Below are positions 34,535 through 43,039 of a stretch of DNA of 64,000 nucleotides, in pieces. Both the position numbers and the translations under genes were made by a program. The stretch's first letter is position 1; each line of letters starts with the position of its first letter. The notes under the pieces were generated by a model. It did not search any database, had not been told where the DNA came from, and saw only the letters and a list, made by a program, of their open reading frames with translations. The stretch comes from an uncultured Bacteroidales bacterium. GTDB lineage: Bacteria > Bacteroidota > Bacteroidia > Bacteroidales > UBA3824. The stretch spans positions 17,383 to 81,382 of the forward strand of contig CALFIU010000053.1 in the NCBI GenBank assembly GCA_937877455.1, given 5' to 3'.

Positions 34535-36715
34535 CTACACTCCCGCCCTACTACTATTAAAAATAATAGTCAAACTACTTAACGCCATAGCCATAGCCGA
34601 AATATATGGCATTGGTACATAATCAAAAAAAGATAACAGAAAACCGGAAGAAAAACCAATTGTTATAAAATTATATAACATTGCCCAAATAATATTTTGC
34701 TTAATTATTCTAACGGTTTTTCTACTCAAATTTATCAAAAACGGAATTTTGGATATATCACCCGAAGTTAAAACAGCATCTGCGCTATCGGCTGCAATAT
34801 CAGCCCCAGCAGAAAAACTTATTCCAACATCGGCACTCAATAATGCTGGAGAATCATTTACACCATCTCCAACCATAACTACAGTTTTGTTATGTTGATG
34901 CAATTCTGAAATAAAATCGTTTTTTCCTTGCGGCAACATTGATGCATGGTAATTTATGTTCAATTTTTTTGCAACACTTGCCGCCGCTCCAACATTATCT
35001 CCTGTCAACATTGTTATTTCTACACCTTTATTTTTAATATCATCCAAAACCAAGGACGCATTATCCTTTATTTTGTCGCCAAGAGCCAACAGCAATGCAG
35101 GGGTATTGTTTTCAACAACAAAAATTAAACTATAACCTTCGGCACTAAATTTTTTTTCATCGTCATCAAATATTGAAAAATCTATATTATTGTTTTTTAA
35201 CAATGTAATGTTTCCAATAAGATAATTTTTGCCAAGCAATGTTGCCGACAAGCCTTCTCCGTCAATAGATAAAAAACTATCTACATTTTCTAACGTAGAA
35301 ATATTTTTTTTCTCCGCATATTCCACCACCGCTTTTGCCAAAGGATGTTGCGACATTTTCTCAATGGTTGCAACAGCTTTTAATACAACATCTTTATTAC
35401 AATTGTTATAATTTTTTACAGCTTTAACTTCCATTTTACCTTCGGTAAGCGTTCCCGTTTTATCAAAGATAATGTTAGTTGCCTTGCCAGCAGTTTCTAT
35501 GGCTTGCGATTTTTTTATCAATACACCATTTTTTGCAAGTTTACCTGATGCAACAGCAGTAGCCAAAGGTGCGGCAAGACCAAATGCACATGGACACGCA
35601 GCCGCAAGCACAGAAATAAAAACAGTTGTATAAAAACCTATAGTACAACCCCTAAAAAACCAAAACATTGCGGCAAAAACAGCTACAGATACAACTAAAT
35701 AGACAAAAATTCTCCCTGCTTTGTCGGCAAAACGCGCTATTGCTGGTCGCTGACCTGCCGCCTGTGTTGCAAGCCTAACTATTGAAGAAACCATAGAATT
35801 TTTACCAATTTTTTCAACAGAATATTCAATTTTTCCGCTCATACACATTGCACCAGCTATTACACGACATCCTTTGTTTTTTTTAACAGGAGAACTTTCT
35901 CCAGTTATAAAACTTTCGTCCATGTAAGCCGTTCCAACTGTTACAATGCCGTCAGCAGCTATACGATTGCCTTCTGAACAAATCAATGTGTCGCCTTTTT
36001 TTATTTCGTCAATAGTAGTTTCGATGTTTTTTCCATCTTTTACAACCATGGCGGTTTCTGGTGTTAAAGTCATCAAACCTTGCAAAGCTTTCAACGATTT
36101 GGTTTTACCTTTGTTTTCTATTGAGTTGCCAAGCATTACAAAAAATAGCACCATCGCAACAGATTCGTACATGAACATCGAATTATAATTTTTAATTAAC
36201 AAAAAATTATAAAAAAATATCCATAAACTATATACAAAAGCAGTTCCCGTCCCCAATAAAACTAATGTTGTCATATCGGGAACACGATTTTTTATTGAAT
36301 AAAAACCAAGTCGCAAAATATCTCTACCACAATAAACCGCTAAAATTCCCAATAGCGTTGAAATTATTGCGTAAAATATTGGCATGCTACTTTTTATCCC
36401 ATCGCCAAAAAGCGACAAACATAGCAAAGCAACACTAATTACACCTAACGCAACAATTTTAGGTCTTTGAGATTTTTCTTTGTTTATTTGCAACTGATAG
36501 TCATCAATTCCAAGACTGCGAAAACCTGCTTTTTCTACAAAAACTTCAATATCAGATAGAGAAATTTTTGTATCGTCGTAAGTTATTGTAGCATTGTTAA
36601 GCATAAGATTAACAGAAGCTTTTGCAATTCCATCGCGACGATTAAGCGACTTTTCTAAACCACCCGAACACGCTGGGCAGGTCATTCCTCCTATTTTGAT
36701 GACGATGGTTTTCAT
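34535..36715 (-). CDS. copA: Copper-type P1B ATPase with one heavy-metal-binding domain
   Basis: A 726-residue heavy-metal exporter starting at ATG 36715. The N-terminal HMA domain binds metal through GGMTCPACS (Cys13, Cys16). The P1B hallmarks follow: TGES in the actuator domain, the CPC membrane site (~374-376, AAACPCAFGLAAP), DKTGTLTEGK with the phosphorylated Asp418, the HP locus in MSQHPLAKAV, and MVGDGVNDSPALLSADVGI. CPC plus the C-terminal MPYISAMAMALSSLTIIFNSSRA segment fits Cu(I) export. Its ATG overlaps the stop of the upstream chaperone gene by one base (TGATG), so translation is coupled. Confidence 0.95.
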   Translation of the reverse strand: MKTIVIKIGGMTCPACSGGLEKSLNRRDGIAKASVNLMLNNATITYDDTKISLSDIEVFVEKAGFRSLGIDDYQLQINKEKSQRPKIVALGVISVALLCLSLFGDGIKSSMPIFYAIISTLLGILAVYCGRDILRLGFYSIKNRVPDMTTLVLLGTGTAFVYSLWIFFYNFLLIKNYNSMFMYESVAMVLFFVMLGNSIENKGKTKSLKALQGLMTLTPETAMVVKDGKNIETTIDEIKKGDTLICSEGNRIAADGIVTVGTAYMDESFITGESSPVKKNKGCRVIAGAMCMSGKIEYSVEKIGKNSMVSSIVRLATQAAGQRPAIARFADKAGRIFVYLVVSVAVFAAMFWFFRGCTIGFYTTVFISVLAAACPCAFGLAAPLATAVASGKLAKNGVLIKKSQAIETAGKATNIIFDKTGTLTEGKMEVKAVKNYNNCNKDVVLKAVATIEKMSQHPLAKAVVEYAEKKNISTLENVDSFLSIDGEGLSATLLGKNYLIGNITLLKNNNIDFSIFDDDEKKFSAEGYSLIFVVENNTPALLLALGDKIKDNASLVLDDIKNKGVEITMLTGDNVGAAASVAKKLNINYHASMLPQGKNDFISELHQHNKTVVMVGDGVNDSPALLSADVGISFSAGADIAADSADAVLTSGDISKIPFLINLSRKTVRIIKQNIIWAMLYNFITIGFSSGFLLSFFDYVPMPYISAMAMALSSLTIIFNSSRAGV

Positions 36716-36924
36716 CAAATTTTACATTCAAATCCAGCATCGGCTACAGCTTCAGCTAAAACATTTGTATTACAAATAGTTTCATCATATTCTACATCGG
36801 CTGTAGCATTTTCAAGATTTACAGACGCGTCTTTTACACCATCTAAATTTTTAATTACTTTTTCCAAACGTGCGCTACATTTGCTACACTTCATTCCAGA
36901 AATTTTAAGTTCTACTTTTTTCAT
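36715..36924 (-). CDS. CopZ-like heavy-metal-associated protein
   Basis: A 69-residue single HMA domain, MKKVELKISGMKCSKCSARLEKVIKNLDG, with the metal-binding CSKC pair and a typical beta-alpha-beta C-terminus (VLAEAVADAGFECKI). It starts at ATG 36924; a TTG two codons upstream is ignored. It should carry Cu(I) to the ATPase encoded immediately downstream, with which it shares a TGATG stop/start. One extra Cys lies near the C-terminus (FECKI). Confidence 0.93.
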   Translation of the reverse strand: MKKVELKISGMKCSKCSARLEKVIKNLDGVKDASVNLENATADVEYDETICNTNVLAEAVADAGFECKI

Positions 36925-36940
36925 AATCAATTTTTTTTTA

Positions 36941-36948
36941 CAAAATTA
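36941..36948 (-). promoter_or_regulatory. -7 element for the copper operon
   Basis: TAATTTTG on the minus strand, 16 bases upstream of the chaperone ATG. A TTG box about 17 bases further upstream is a weak -33 candidate. No CueR or CsoR-like operator was seen. Confidence 0.55.
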
Positions 36949-37064
36949 AGAAAAAAACTAAAAAACAACATTGGCTATAAAAATTTCTTACAAAATTGTT
37001 TACCTCAACAAATATTCAACTCTTTTTAAGAAAATAACATGTAGAAAACTTGGTTAAAAACAAT

Positions 37065-37095
37065 TTTGATTATCAAGTAGTTTTTTATAATATTG
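37065..37095 (+). promoter_or_regulatory. Promoter of valS
   Basis: TTTG (37065-37068), 19 bases, TAATATTG (37088-37095, one mismatch to consensus). It lies 29 bases upstream of the ATG at 37125 and downstream of an alternative in-frame start at 37050, which decides the start. Confidence 0.6.
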
Positions 37096-37124
37096 CGCAG
37101 TTATTTATAAAACAACGCAACAAA

Positions 37125-39830
37125 ATGGAAATTCCAGCAAAATACGACGCTGCCCAAAGCGAAGAAAAATGGTATAAGTATTGGAACGACAATGGCTTGT
37201 TCCACTCCGAACCCGACGGACGCAAACCTTATACAATTGTAATACCACCGCCAAATGTTACAGGCGTACTCCACATGGGACACATGCTCAACAACACCAT
37301 ACAAGACATCCTCACGCGTCGCGCGCGCATGAAAGGATTCAACGCACTTTGGGTACCTGGTACCGACCACGCATCCATCGCCACCGAAGCAAAGGTGGTG
37401 CAGAAACTCGCAAAGCAAGGCATAAAAAAACGCGACTTAACACGCGAACAATTTCTAAAATATGCTTGGGAATGGAAAGATGAACACGGTGGAATAATCC
37501 TCGAACAGCTTAAAAAACTCGGTGCATCGTGCGACTGGCAACGCACAGCTTTCACTATGGACGAGTTACGTAGCGAATCGGTAATGAAAGTGTTTGTTGA
37601 CCTATACAAAAAAGGTCTTATTTACAGAGGTTTACGCATGGTAAATTGGGATCCAAAAGCGCAAACCGTACTTAGCACCGAAGAGGTAATCTACCGCGAG
37701 GAACAGAGCAAACTATATTATCTAAAATATTATGTTGCTGATGTCAATACCAATCCCGTAAAACCCACAGGAAATGATGGCGAAATTCTTCACAAAGACG
37801 ACAAAGGCTATTATGCAGTGGTTGCCACAACTCGCCCAGAAACCATCATGGGCGATACAGCAATGTGCATCAACCCAAAAGACCCCAAAAATCAGTGGTT
37901 ACGTGGTCATAAAGTTGTTGTACCATTGGTAGGACGTGTAATTCCTGTAATCGAAGACCGCTACGTTGACATTGAGTTTGGTACTGGTTGTCTTAAAGTT
38001 ACGCCGGCTCACGATGCTAACGACTATATGCTCGGCAAAACCCATAACCTTGAAACAATTGATATTTTTAACCCTGACGGTACAATCGCGCCCGCTGGAC
38101 AATTGTATGTTGGTATGGATCGCATGGACGTGCGCAAACAAATTGCCGTTGACTTACAAAACGCCAATCTCCTTGAAAAAATCGAAGACTATACCAATAA
38201 GGTTGGTTATTCTGAACGCAACGCCGACACAGCCGTAGAACCAAGGCTTTGCAAACAGTGGTTCTTGAGCATGAAACATTTTGCCGATATAGCTTTGCCA
38301 CCTGTTTTGGAAGGCAAGATAAAATTTTATCCCGAAAAATACGTCAACACATACCGCAATTGGCTCGAAAATATTCAAGATTGGTGTATAAGTCGTCAAC
38401 TTTGGTGGGGACATAGAATTCCTGCCTATTTCTTACCCACCGCCGAAGGCGAAGAAGAAAAATATGTTGTTGCTCTAAATATTGACGATGCAGTAGCAGA
38501 AGCCCACAAAATTGCTGGTTTTGAAAATGTTACAGCCAACGACCTTCATCGCGACGAAGACGCATTAGACACATGGTTTTCTTCATGGTTATGGCCAGTA
38601 TCGCTCTTCGATGGGATAAACAAGCCCGGCAACGAAGAAATCAACTATTACTATCCAACATCAGACCTTGTAACTGGTCCAGACATCATTTTCTTTTGGG
38701 TTGCAAGAATGATAATGGCAGGCGAGGAATACATGCACGATGTTCCTTTCCGCAATGTATATTTTACAGGTATTGTGCGCGACAAACTCGGAAGAAAAAT
38801 GTCTAAGTCGTTGGGTAACAGCCCAGATCCAATAAAATTGATGGAGCAATTCTCTACCGATGGCGTACGTATTGGTATGTTGCTATGTTCTCCTGCGGGG
38901 GGCGACTTGCTTTACGACGACGATTTATGTTTGCAAGGCAGAAATTTCACCAACAAGATTTGGAATGCGTTCCGCCTTGTAAAAGGTTGGAGCGTTGATG
39001 CTAATATTCCCCAACCCGAATCTGCAAAAAAAGCTGTTGAATGGTTTGAAAACAAACTCAACAAAACAATTTCGGAAGTTGACAAGATGTTTGCCGATTA
39101 TCGTCTAAGCGATTCGTTGATGACTGTTTATAAATTATTTTGGGACGAATATTCGTCGTGGTACTTAGAAAGTGTCAAACCTGCATATCAACAGCCCATC
39201 GACAAAACTACTTACGACGCTACAATTGGATTTTTTGATAAATTGTTAAAAATTCTCCACCCCTACATTCCATTTATAACAGAAGAAGTTTGGCAACTAT
39301 TGGAAGAACGCAAAGACGGCGAAAGCATTATGGTACAACGTATGCCAGAAGTTGGCGAGTTTGACGAAAAATTGCTCGACAGATTTGAAACAGCCAAAGA
39401 CGTAATCGCAAAAATACGCGCCATACGTCAGGAAAATCAGATTGCACAGAAAAATGCAATTGAGGTTTATGCACGTCTTGTTGACGGACAATATGATGGT
39501 TATTTCGACAGCGTAATAGTAAAGCATTGCAATATTTCAACACTCGAACACACCAATGAAGCCAAGCCAAATAGCAAAACTTTTGTTGCCAAAAATGTAG
39601 AATATTTTGTTCCAATGGGCGACAATGTTGATATTGCTGAAGAAATAAAAAAACTCCAAGCAGAACTTGACTACACACGTGGATTCCTTGTTTCTGTTGA
39701 GAAAAAACTCTCCAACGAACGTTTTGTTTCAGGTGCACCTGCCGCTGTGGTAACACGCGAAAAACAAAAACAAGCCGATGCCATCGTTAAAATTGAGGCA
39801 TTGGAAAAACAAATTGCTGCTTTGAAATAA
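37125..39830 (+). CDS. valS: Valyl-tRNA synthetase
   Basis: A 901-residue class I synthetase that charges tRNA-Val. The start at 37125 (MEIPAKYDAAQSEEKWYKYW) matches the usual ValS N-terminus. Catalytic motifs are PPPNVTGVLHMGHML (HIGH form HMGH) and KMSKSLGNSPDP (KMSKS). The editing domain (TTRPETIMGDTAMCINPKD, TPAHDANDY), ALDTWFSSWLWP, the anticodon-binding helical domain and the C-terminal tRNA-binding coiled coil (EEIKKLQAELDYTRGFLVSVEKKL) are all present. A perfect terminator follows. Confidence 0.98.
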   Translation: MEIPAKYDAAQSEEKWYKYWNDNGLFHSEPDGRKPYTIVIPPPNVTGVLHMGHMLNNTIQDILTRRARMKGFNALWVPGTDHASIATEAKVVQKLAKQGIKKRDLTREQFLKYAWEWKDEHGGIILEQLKKLGASCDWQRTAFTMDELRSESVMKVFVDLYKKGLIYRGLRMVNWDPKAQTVLSTEEVIYREEQSKLYYLKYYVADVNTNPVKPTGNDGEILHKDDKGYYAVVATTRPETIMGDTAMCINPKDPKNQWLRGHKVVVPLVGRVIPVIEDRYVDIEFGTGCLKVTPAHDANDYMLGKTHNLETIDIFNPDGTIAPAGQLYVGMDRMDVRKQIAVDLQNANLLEKIEDYTNKVGYSERNADTAVEPRLCKQWFLSMKHFADIALPPVLEGKIKFYPEKYVNTYRNWLENIQDWCISRQLWWGHRIPAYFLPTAEGEEEKYVVALNIDDAVAEAHKIAGFENVTANDLHRDEDALDTWFSSWLWPVSLFDGINKPGNEEINYYYPTSDLVTGPDIIFFWVARMIMAGEEYMHDVPFRNVYFTGIVRDKLGRKMSKSLGNSPDPIKLMEQFSTDGVRIGMLLCSPAGGDLLYDDDLCLQGRNFTNKIWNAFRLVKGWSVDANIPQPESAKKAVEWFENKLNKTISEVDKMFADYRLSDSLMTVYKLFWDEYSSWYLESVKPAYQQPIDKTTYDATIGFFDKLLKILHPYIPFITEEVWQLLEERKDGESIMVQRMPEVGEFDEKLLDRFETAKDVIAKIRAIRQENQIAQKNAIEVYARLVDGQYDGYFDSVIVKHCNISTLEHTNEAKPNSKTFVAKNVEYFVPMGDNVDIAEEIKKLQAELDYTRGFLVSVEKKLSNERFVSGAPAAVVTREKQKQADAIVKIEALEKQIAALK

Positions 39831-39851
39831 AATTTTTTATTGGAAGAAAAT

Positions 39852-39889
39852 AAAAAGTTCCAAGAGTTTTTTTACTCTTGGAACTTTTT
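39852..39889. terminator. Bidirectional terminator between valS and the RsiV-like lipoprotein gene
   Basis: A perfect 16-bp stem (39852-39867 with 39874-39889) with A and T runs, between two convergent genes. Confidence 0.9.
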
Positions 39890-39903
39890 TTATGCACTAA
39901 AAA

Positions 39904-40782
39904 CTATTTCAATAATTCGGCAAAAGAAGGTGAAATATATTGTTGAATATCTTTTACAGCCACCGAAGTATATGGTGTTCCACATACGTATGGCGCAATT
40001 TCGTAGCAAGAATATAAAAACATAATACTATCGTTTGAAAAATATGGATTACCTTCGGGAGGATTTATTGTAAAAACGTCTGTGCCTTTATCGTAGGTAA
40101 AACTTGAACTATTACACATTTCTGTGAGTTGTTCGTTAGTTTGTACATTAAAATATTCTCTAAGACCTTTTACAACATAAGGCAAAATATTTTGCCAACT
40201 ATTCTCTTTAAACATATCGTAAGCCCAAATTTTACCGTCGCTTTTACTAAAAGTTTTACCTTCAAAGACATACATTCCGTGTGTTCCACCCTGATAATCA
40301 GAAATTTCGCTTATAAAAGTAACAATTTTTTCGTTTTCATAAACTTTTTCTATAGTTTTTTGGTGGCTAAGTTCGTAAGGCATAACTTCGGCATTATTAT
40401 CTTCAAACTCTTGGAGTGTAGATTTAAAATCGTCGATGTTGCTTTGGTTATATTTTCGTAAAAGAGTTTCAACAGATGCATTTTTGTCGTACGTTGAATC
40501 ATAAAGTTCCCAAGACGCAATTACATCGATTAATTTTTGAGATCCTTCTACGGGAAAATCAACTGAAATAACACTAAACATAGGCGTTTCTTTTACCGTA
40601 AACCCAAGACTATCGTAAAAATGTTTTACTTTTAAAGGTTTGTTGTCAAGTGCTTTTGGTTTTGGAGTTTCCTCAAGCATTTGATTATCAGTTGTAGAAT
40701 CATTTTGTTCATTATTGTTTGTTGAACTTCCACACGACACAGCCATAATTGCTGCTGCAATTAGAAATAAATGTTTTTTCAT
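39904..40782 (-). CDS. Lipoprotein with DUF4163/DUF3298 (RsiV-like) domains
   Basis: A 292-residue protein with lipobox MAVS-C (Cys17) and a Ser/Asn/Glu-rich spacer. The region ~130-200 (DDFKSTLQEFEDNNAEVMPYELSHQKTIEKVYENEKIVTFISEISDYQGGTHGMYVFEGKTFSKSDGKIW) has the form of DUF4163, and the remainder resembles DUF3298, including FTYDKGTDVFTINPPEG. The same pair forms the extracytoplasmic part of RsiV, which binds lysozyme, but many Bacteroidota lipoproteins of this type have no known ligand. No sigma factor is adjacent. It converges with valS and lies downstream of the peptide transporter gene. Confidence 0.83.
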   Translation of the reverse strand: MKKHLFLIAAAIMAVSCGSSTNNNEQNDSTTDNQMLEETPKPKALDNKPLKVKHFYDSLGFTVKETPMFSVISVDFPVEGSQKLIDVIASWELYDSTYDKNASVETLLRKYNQSNIDDFKSTLQEFEDNNAEVMPYELSHQKTIEKVYENEKIVTFISEISDYQGGTHGMYVFEGKTFSKSDGKIWAYDMFKENSWQNILPYVVKGLREYFNVQTNEQLTEMCNSSSFTYDKGTDVFTINPPEGNPYFSNDSIMFLYSCYEIAPYVCGTPYTSVAVKDIQQYISPSFAELLK

Positions 40783-40824
40783 GATTTATATAAGTTTTGA
40801 TTTGGTTTCTTAATAAAAATTGCT

Positions 40825-40912
40825 GTCTAAAAAGATAGATTGCAAGTTGCCAACCTGCCTTACAGATAGTTACAGACGAGCCTGTTATATCTCAATCTAA
40901 CTTTTTGGACAG
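40825..40912. repeat. 20-bp-arm imperfect palindrome
   Basis: CTGTCTAAAAAGATAGATTG (40825-40844) is inverted at 40893-40912 with two mismatches, around a ~48-bp loop rich in CCTGC/CCTG motifs. It fills most of the gap downstream of the peptide transporter. It may be a structured terminator or one copy of a dispersed palindromic repeat. Confidence 0.6.
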
Positions 40913-40924
40913 TCATTAAAATTA

Positions 40925-42514
40925 TTATTTTTCTTTCATCATCTTTTTTAACAAAGGACATAGAGCAAACAAAGCAATTGATGCCGCTCCTGCCATTACT
41001 GCAAACAACATAAAGAAATCTTCCAATGTAGCAATTTCGATACCAAGAAAACTTTGTGGATCAGAATTACCATCAGGTAATAAAGCAGCAAGTTTACCAG
41101 ACAAAATATTTGATGCTGCATTACTCATAAACCATACACCCATCAACAAAGATGCAAGTCTGGCTGGAGAAAGTTGATTAACCATTGATAAGCCAATTGG
41201 CGAAAGCGAAAGTTCACCAATTGTGTGTATAAAATATAATGCAACAAGCCAAAACATAGAAATTTTAACGCCTGGTTGAGCATCTTTTGTTGCAAACGCA
41301 ATAACAAAATATCCCAACGCCAACAAAGCAAGACCTATCGCTTGTTTTACTGGAGACGCTGGTTCTTTACCTTTACGACCAAGAAACGACCATAATGTTG
41401 CCATCACTGGTGCAAAAACCACCACTACAATTGGGTTGATAGACTGAAACCATGTGGTTTTAAACTCAAAACTACCAATATTTCTATCCACCTGTTTATC
41501 TGCAAAAAGAGTAAGCGACGAACCAGCTTGTTCAAATGCACTCCAAAAAAATATTACAAATAGCGCAATAATATATATAACGGCAATATGTTTTTTTTCT
41601 GTGGTGGTAAGTCCCTTGTCGGTAATAATAAACACAGGCAATGCTATTGATACAGAATATATTGCCGCCGAAATATAATCGTTGATTGATTGTGTGTTTG
41701 ATGCAAATAACACAAACAAAGCCACTGCCAAAAATATGCAACCCCAAAGCCTTATAGGAGAGTTTTTAACTTTTTCGATACTATTATCATGGTGTTCTGC
41801 TGCATCTTTTAAATGGCGCAATTCACTTTGAGCAGGTGGCAACCCAATGCCCTTGCCATCTGGGGTAACGAGGTATTTGTCTTTTAGCATTATAAATACT
41901 AATACACTTATAATCATTGCAATAGCAGCGCATAAAAATCCCCACTTAAACGGTGCAAGATTATTCCACGAGCCTTCACCAAGTGTACCACAAATAAGCG
42001 GAGCTATAAACGCACCAACATTGATACCCATGTAAAAAATTGTAAATGCAGAATCCTTGCGAGTGTCTGACGATTTGTAAAGGTCGCCAACCATAGTAGA
42101 AATGTTTGGCTTAAAAAAACCATTACCAAAAATTAATACAGCAAGCCCACAAAACATAAGCATTAGCGACATAGAATTGTCGATGGAAGAATCCACCGCC
42201 CCACCCTTCTCAAAAATAGATTGTTTTACAAAACATGCCGAGGCGAACATCAAAAACTGCCCAACAGCCATTAGTAATCCGCCAACTATAATTGACTTAC
42301 GGTTGCCCCAAAAACGGTCGGCAATGTAGCCACCAAGCAATGGAGTAAGATAAACGAGACCTGTATAAGAACCGTATATTTGCGATGCCATTTCACCGCT
42401 AAAAAATGCTGCCACAAGATAGAGAGTAAACAAAGCTCTCATTCCGTAGTAACTAAACCTTTCTGCCATCTCTGTAACAAACAGTAGGTAAAGGCCTTTT
42501 GGATGTTTATTCAT
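40925..42514 (-). CDS. POT/PTR2 family proton-dependent oligopeptide transporter
   Basis: A 529-residue membrane protein with about 12-14 hydrophobic segments. The POT signature ExxERFxYY is intact at residues 15-23 (EMAERFSYY), followed by YTGLVYLTPLLGGYIADRFWGNRKSI, the GNGFFKPNISTMVGDLY motif and the AFTIFYMGINVGAFIAP segment. It should import di- or tripeptides with protons. The large cytoplasmic loop is as expected. A TAATTTTG promoter element lies 25 bases upstream. No peptidase is next to it. Confidence 0.95.
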   Translation of the reverse strand: MNKHPKGLYLLFVTEMAERFSYYGMRALFTLYLVAAFFSGEMASQIYGSYTGLVYLTPLLGGYIADRFWGNRKSIIVGGLLMAVGQFLMFASACFVKQSIFEKGGAVDSSIDNSMSLMLMFCGLAVLIFGNGFFKPNISTMVGDLYKSSDTRKDSAFTIFYMGINVGAFIAPLICGTLGEGSWNNLAPFKWGFLCAAIAMIISVLVFIMLKDKYLVTPDGKGIGLPPAQSELRHLKDAAEHHDNSIEKVKNSPIRLWGCIFLAVALFVLFASNTQSINDYISAAIYSVSIALPVFIITDKGLTTTEKKHIAVIYIIALFVIFFWSAFEQAGSSLTLFADKQVDRNIGSFEFKTTWFQSINPIVVVVFAPVMATLWSFLGRKGKEPASPVKQAIGLALLALGYFVIAFATKDAQPGVKISMFWLVALYFIHTIGELSLSPIGLSMVNQLSPARLASLLMGVWFMSNAASNILSGKLAALLPDGNSDPQSFLGIEIATLEDFFMLFAVMAGAASIALFALCPLLKKMMKEK

Positions 42515-42539
42515 AATTTTTTATCATATTTTGAAAATG

Positions 42540-42547
42540 CAAAATTA
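42540..42547 (-). promoter_or_regulatory. -7 element for the peptide transporter
   Basis: TAATTTTG on the minus strand, 25 bases upstream of the ATG at 42514; no clear -33 box. Confidence 0.5.
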
Positions 42548-42604
42548 GAAAAAAAATAATTAATGAGATAAAGTTTTGCAAATGATTTTTACCATTTAAC
42601 CTTA

Positions 42605-42806
42605 CATTAATTTCATTTGAATCGACATCAATGCGGGCGGGCACATAGACCCGCCCCTACAAAAAAATGTTATATTCAATATTATAAATAGGAGTTGGAG
42701 AAAAGGCGGCAAAGCCGCCTTTTCTCCAACTCCTATAATCCCCATCTCAAATAGAATGATGTGTAGGGGCAGACCTGCGTGTCCGCCCGATTAAATGAAA
42801 TTGACG
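42605..42806. mobile_element. MITE-like inverted-repeat element (~202 bp), no ORF
   Basis: The termini are inverted (AATTTCATTTGA at 42609-42620; TTAAATGAAATTGACG ending at 42806). Inside them lie GC-rich arms of the GGGCGGG...CCCGCCCCTACA type on the left (42635-42661) and GTAGGGGCAGACC...GTCCGCCC on the right (42762-42788), each able to fold on itself. At the centre is a perfect 22-bp hairpin (42689-42710 with 42714-42735, loop AAA). I recognise the GTAGGGGC...GCCC arm type as a dispersed repeat seen in many environmental bacterial genomes. No transposase is encoded and no target duplication is evident. The element occupies most of the gap 42515-43039. Confidence 0.8.
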
Positions 42807-43002
42807 TATTTCAACTGGGAAACAATTTTTTTTATAAAAAATATTGTTTTATAATGGTTAACTACTTTCAATACTAATATCCCGATATGTAACACTATTC
42901 TTTGATGTACACCAATATTTTACAATAAATTTGACACCACCAAAAGAAATTGAAAAAAATGTTGTGCTATTTTAATGTATCGAAAAAATTAGAGAGAAAA
43001 AC

Positions 43003-43037
43003 AAAAAAGGCTTGCGAAGTTAAACCGCAAGCCTTTT
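43003..43037 (-). terminator. Terminator after the PurF-like gene
   Basis: A perfect 13-bp stem (43003-43015 with 43025-43037) containing A5/T5 runs, 3 bases after the stop. It closes the minus-strand run birA to the PurF-like gene. Confidence 0.88.
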
Positions 43038-43039
43038 TG

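Noticed and set aside
37050..37124. Extended start of valS at 37050
   Set aside because: A -33/-7 promoter lies at 37065-37095, inside the extension, and the extra residues match no ValS N-terminus.
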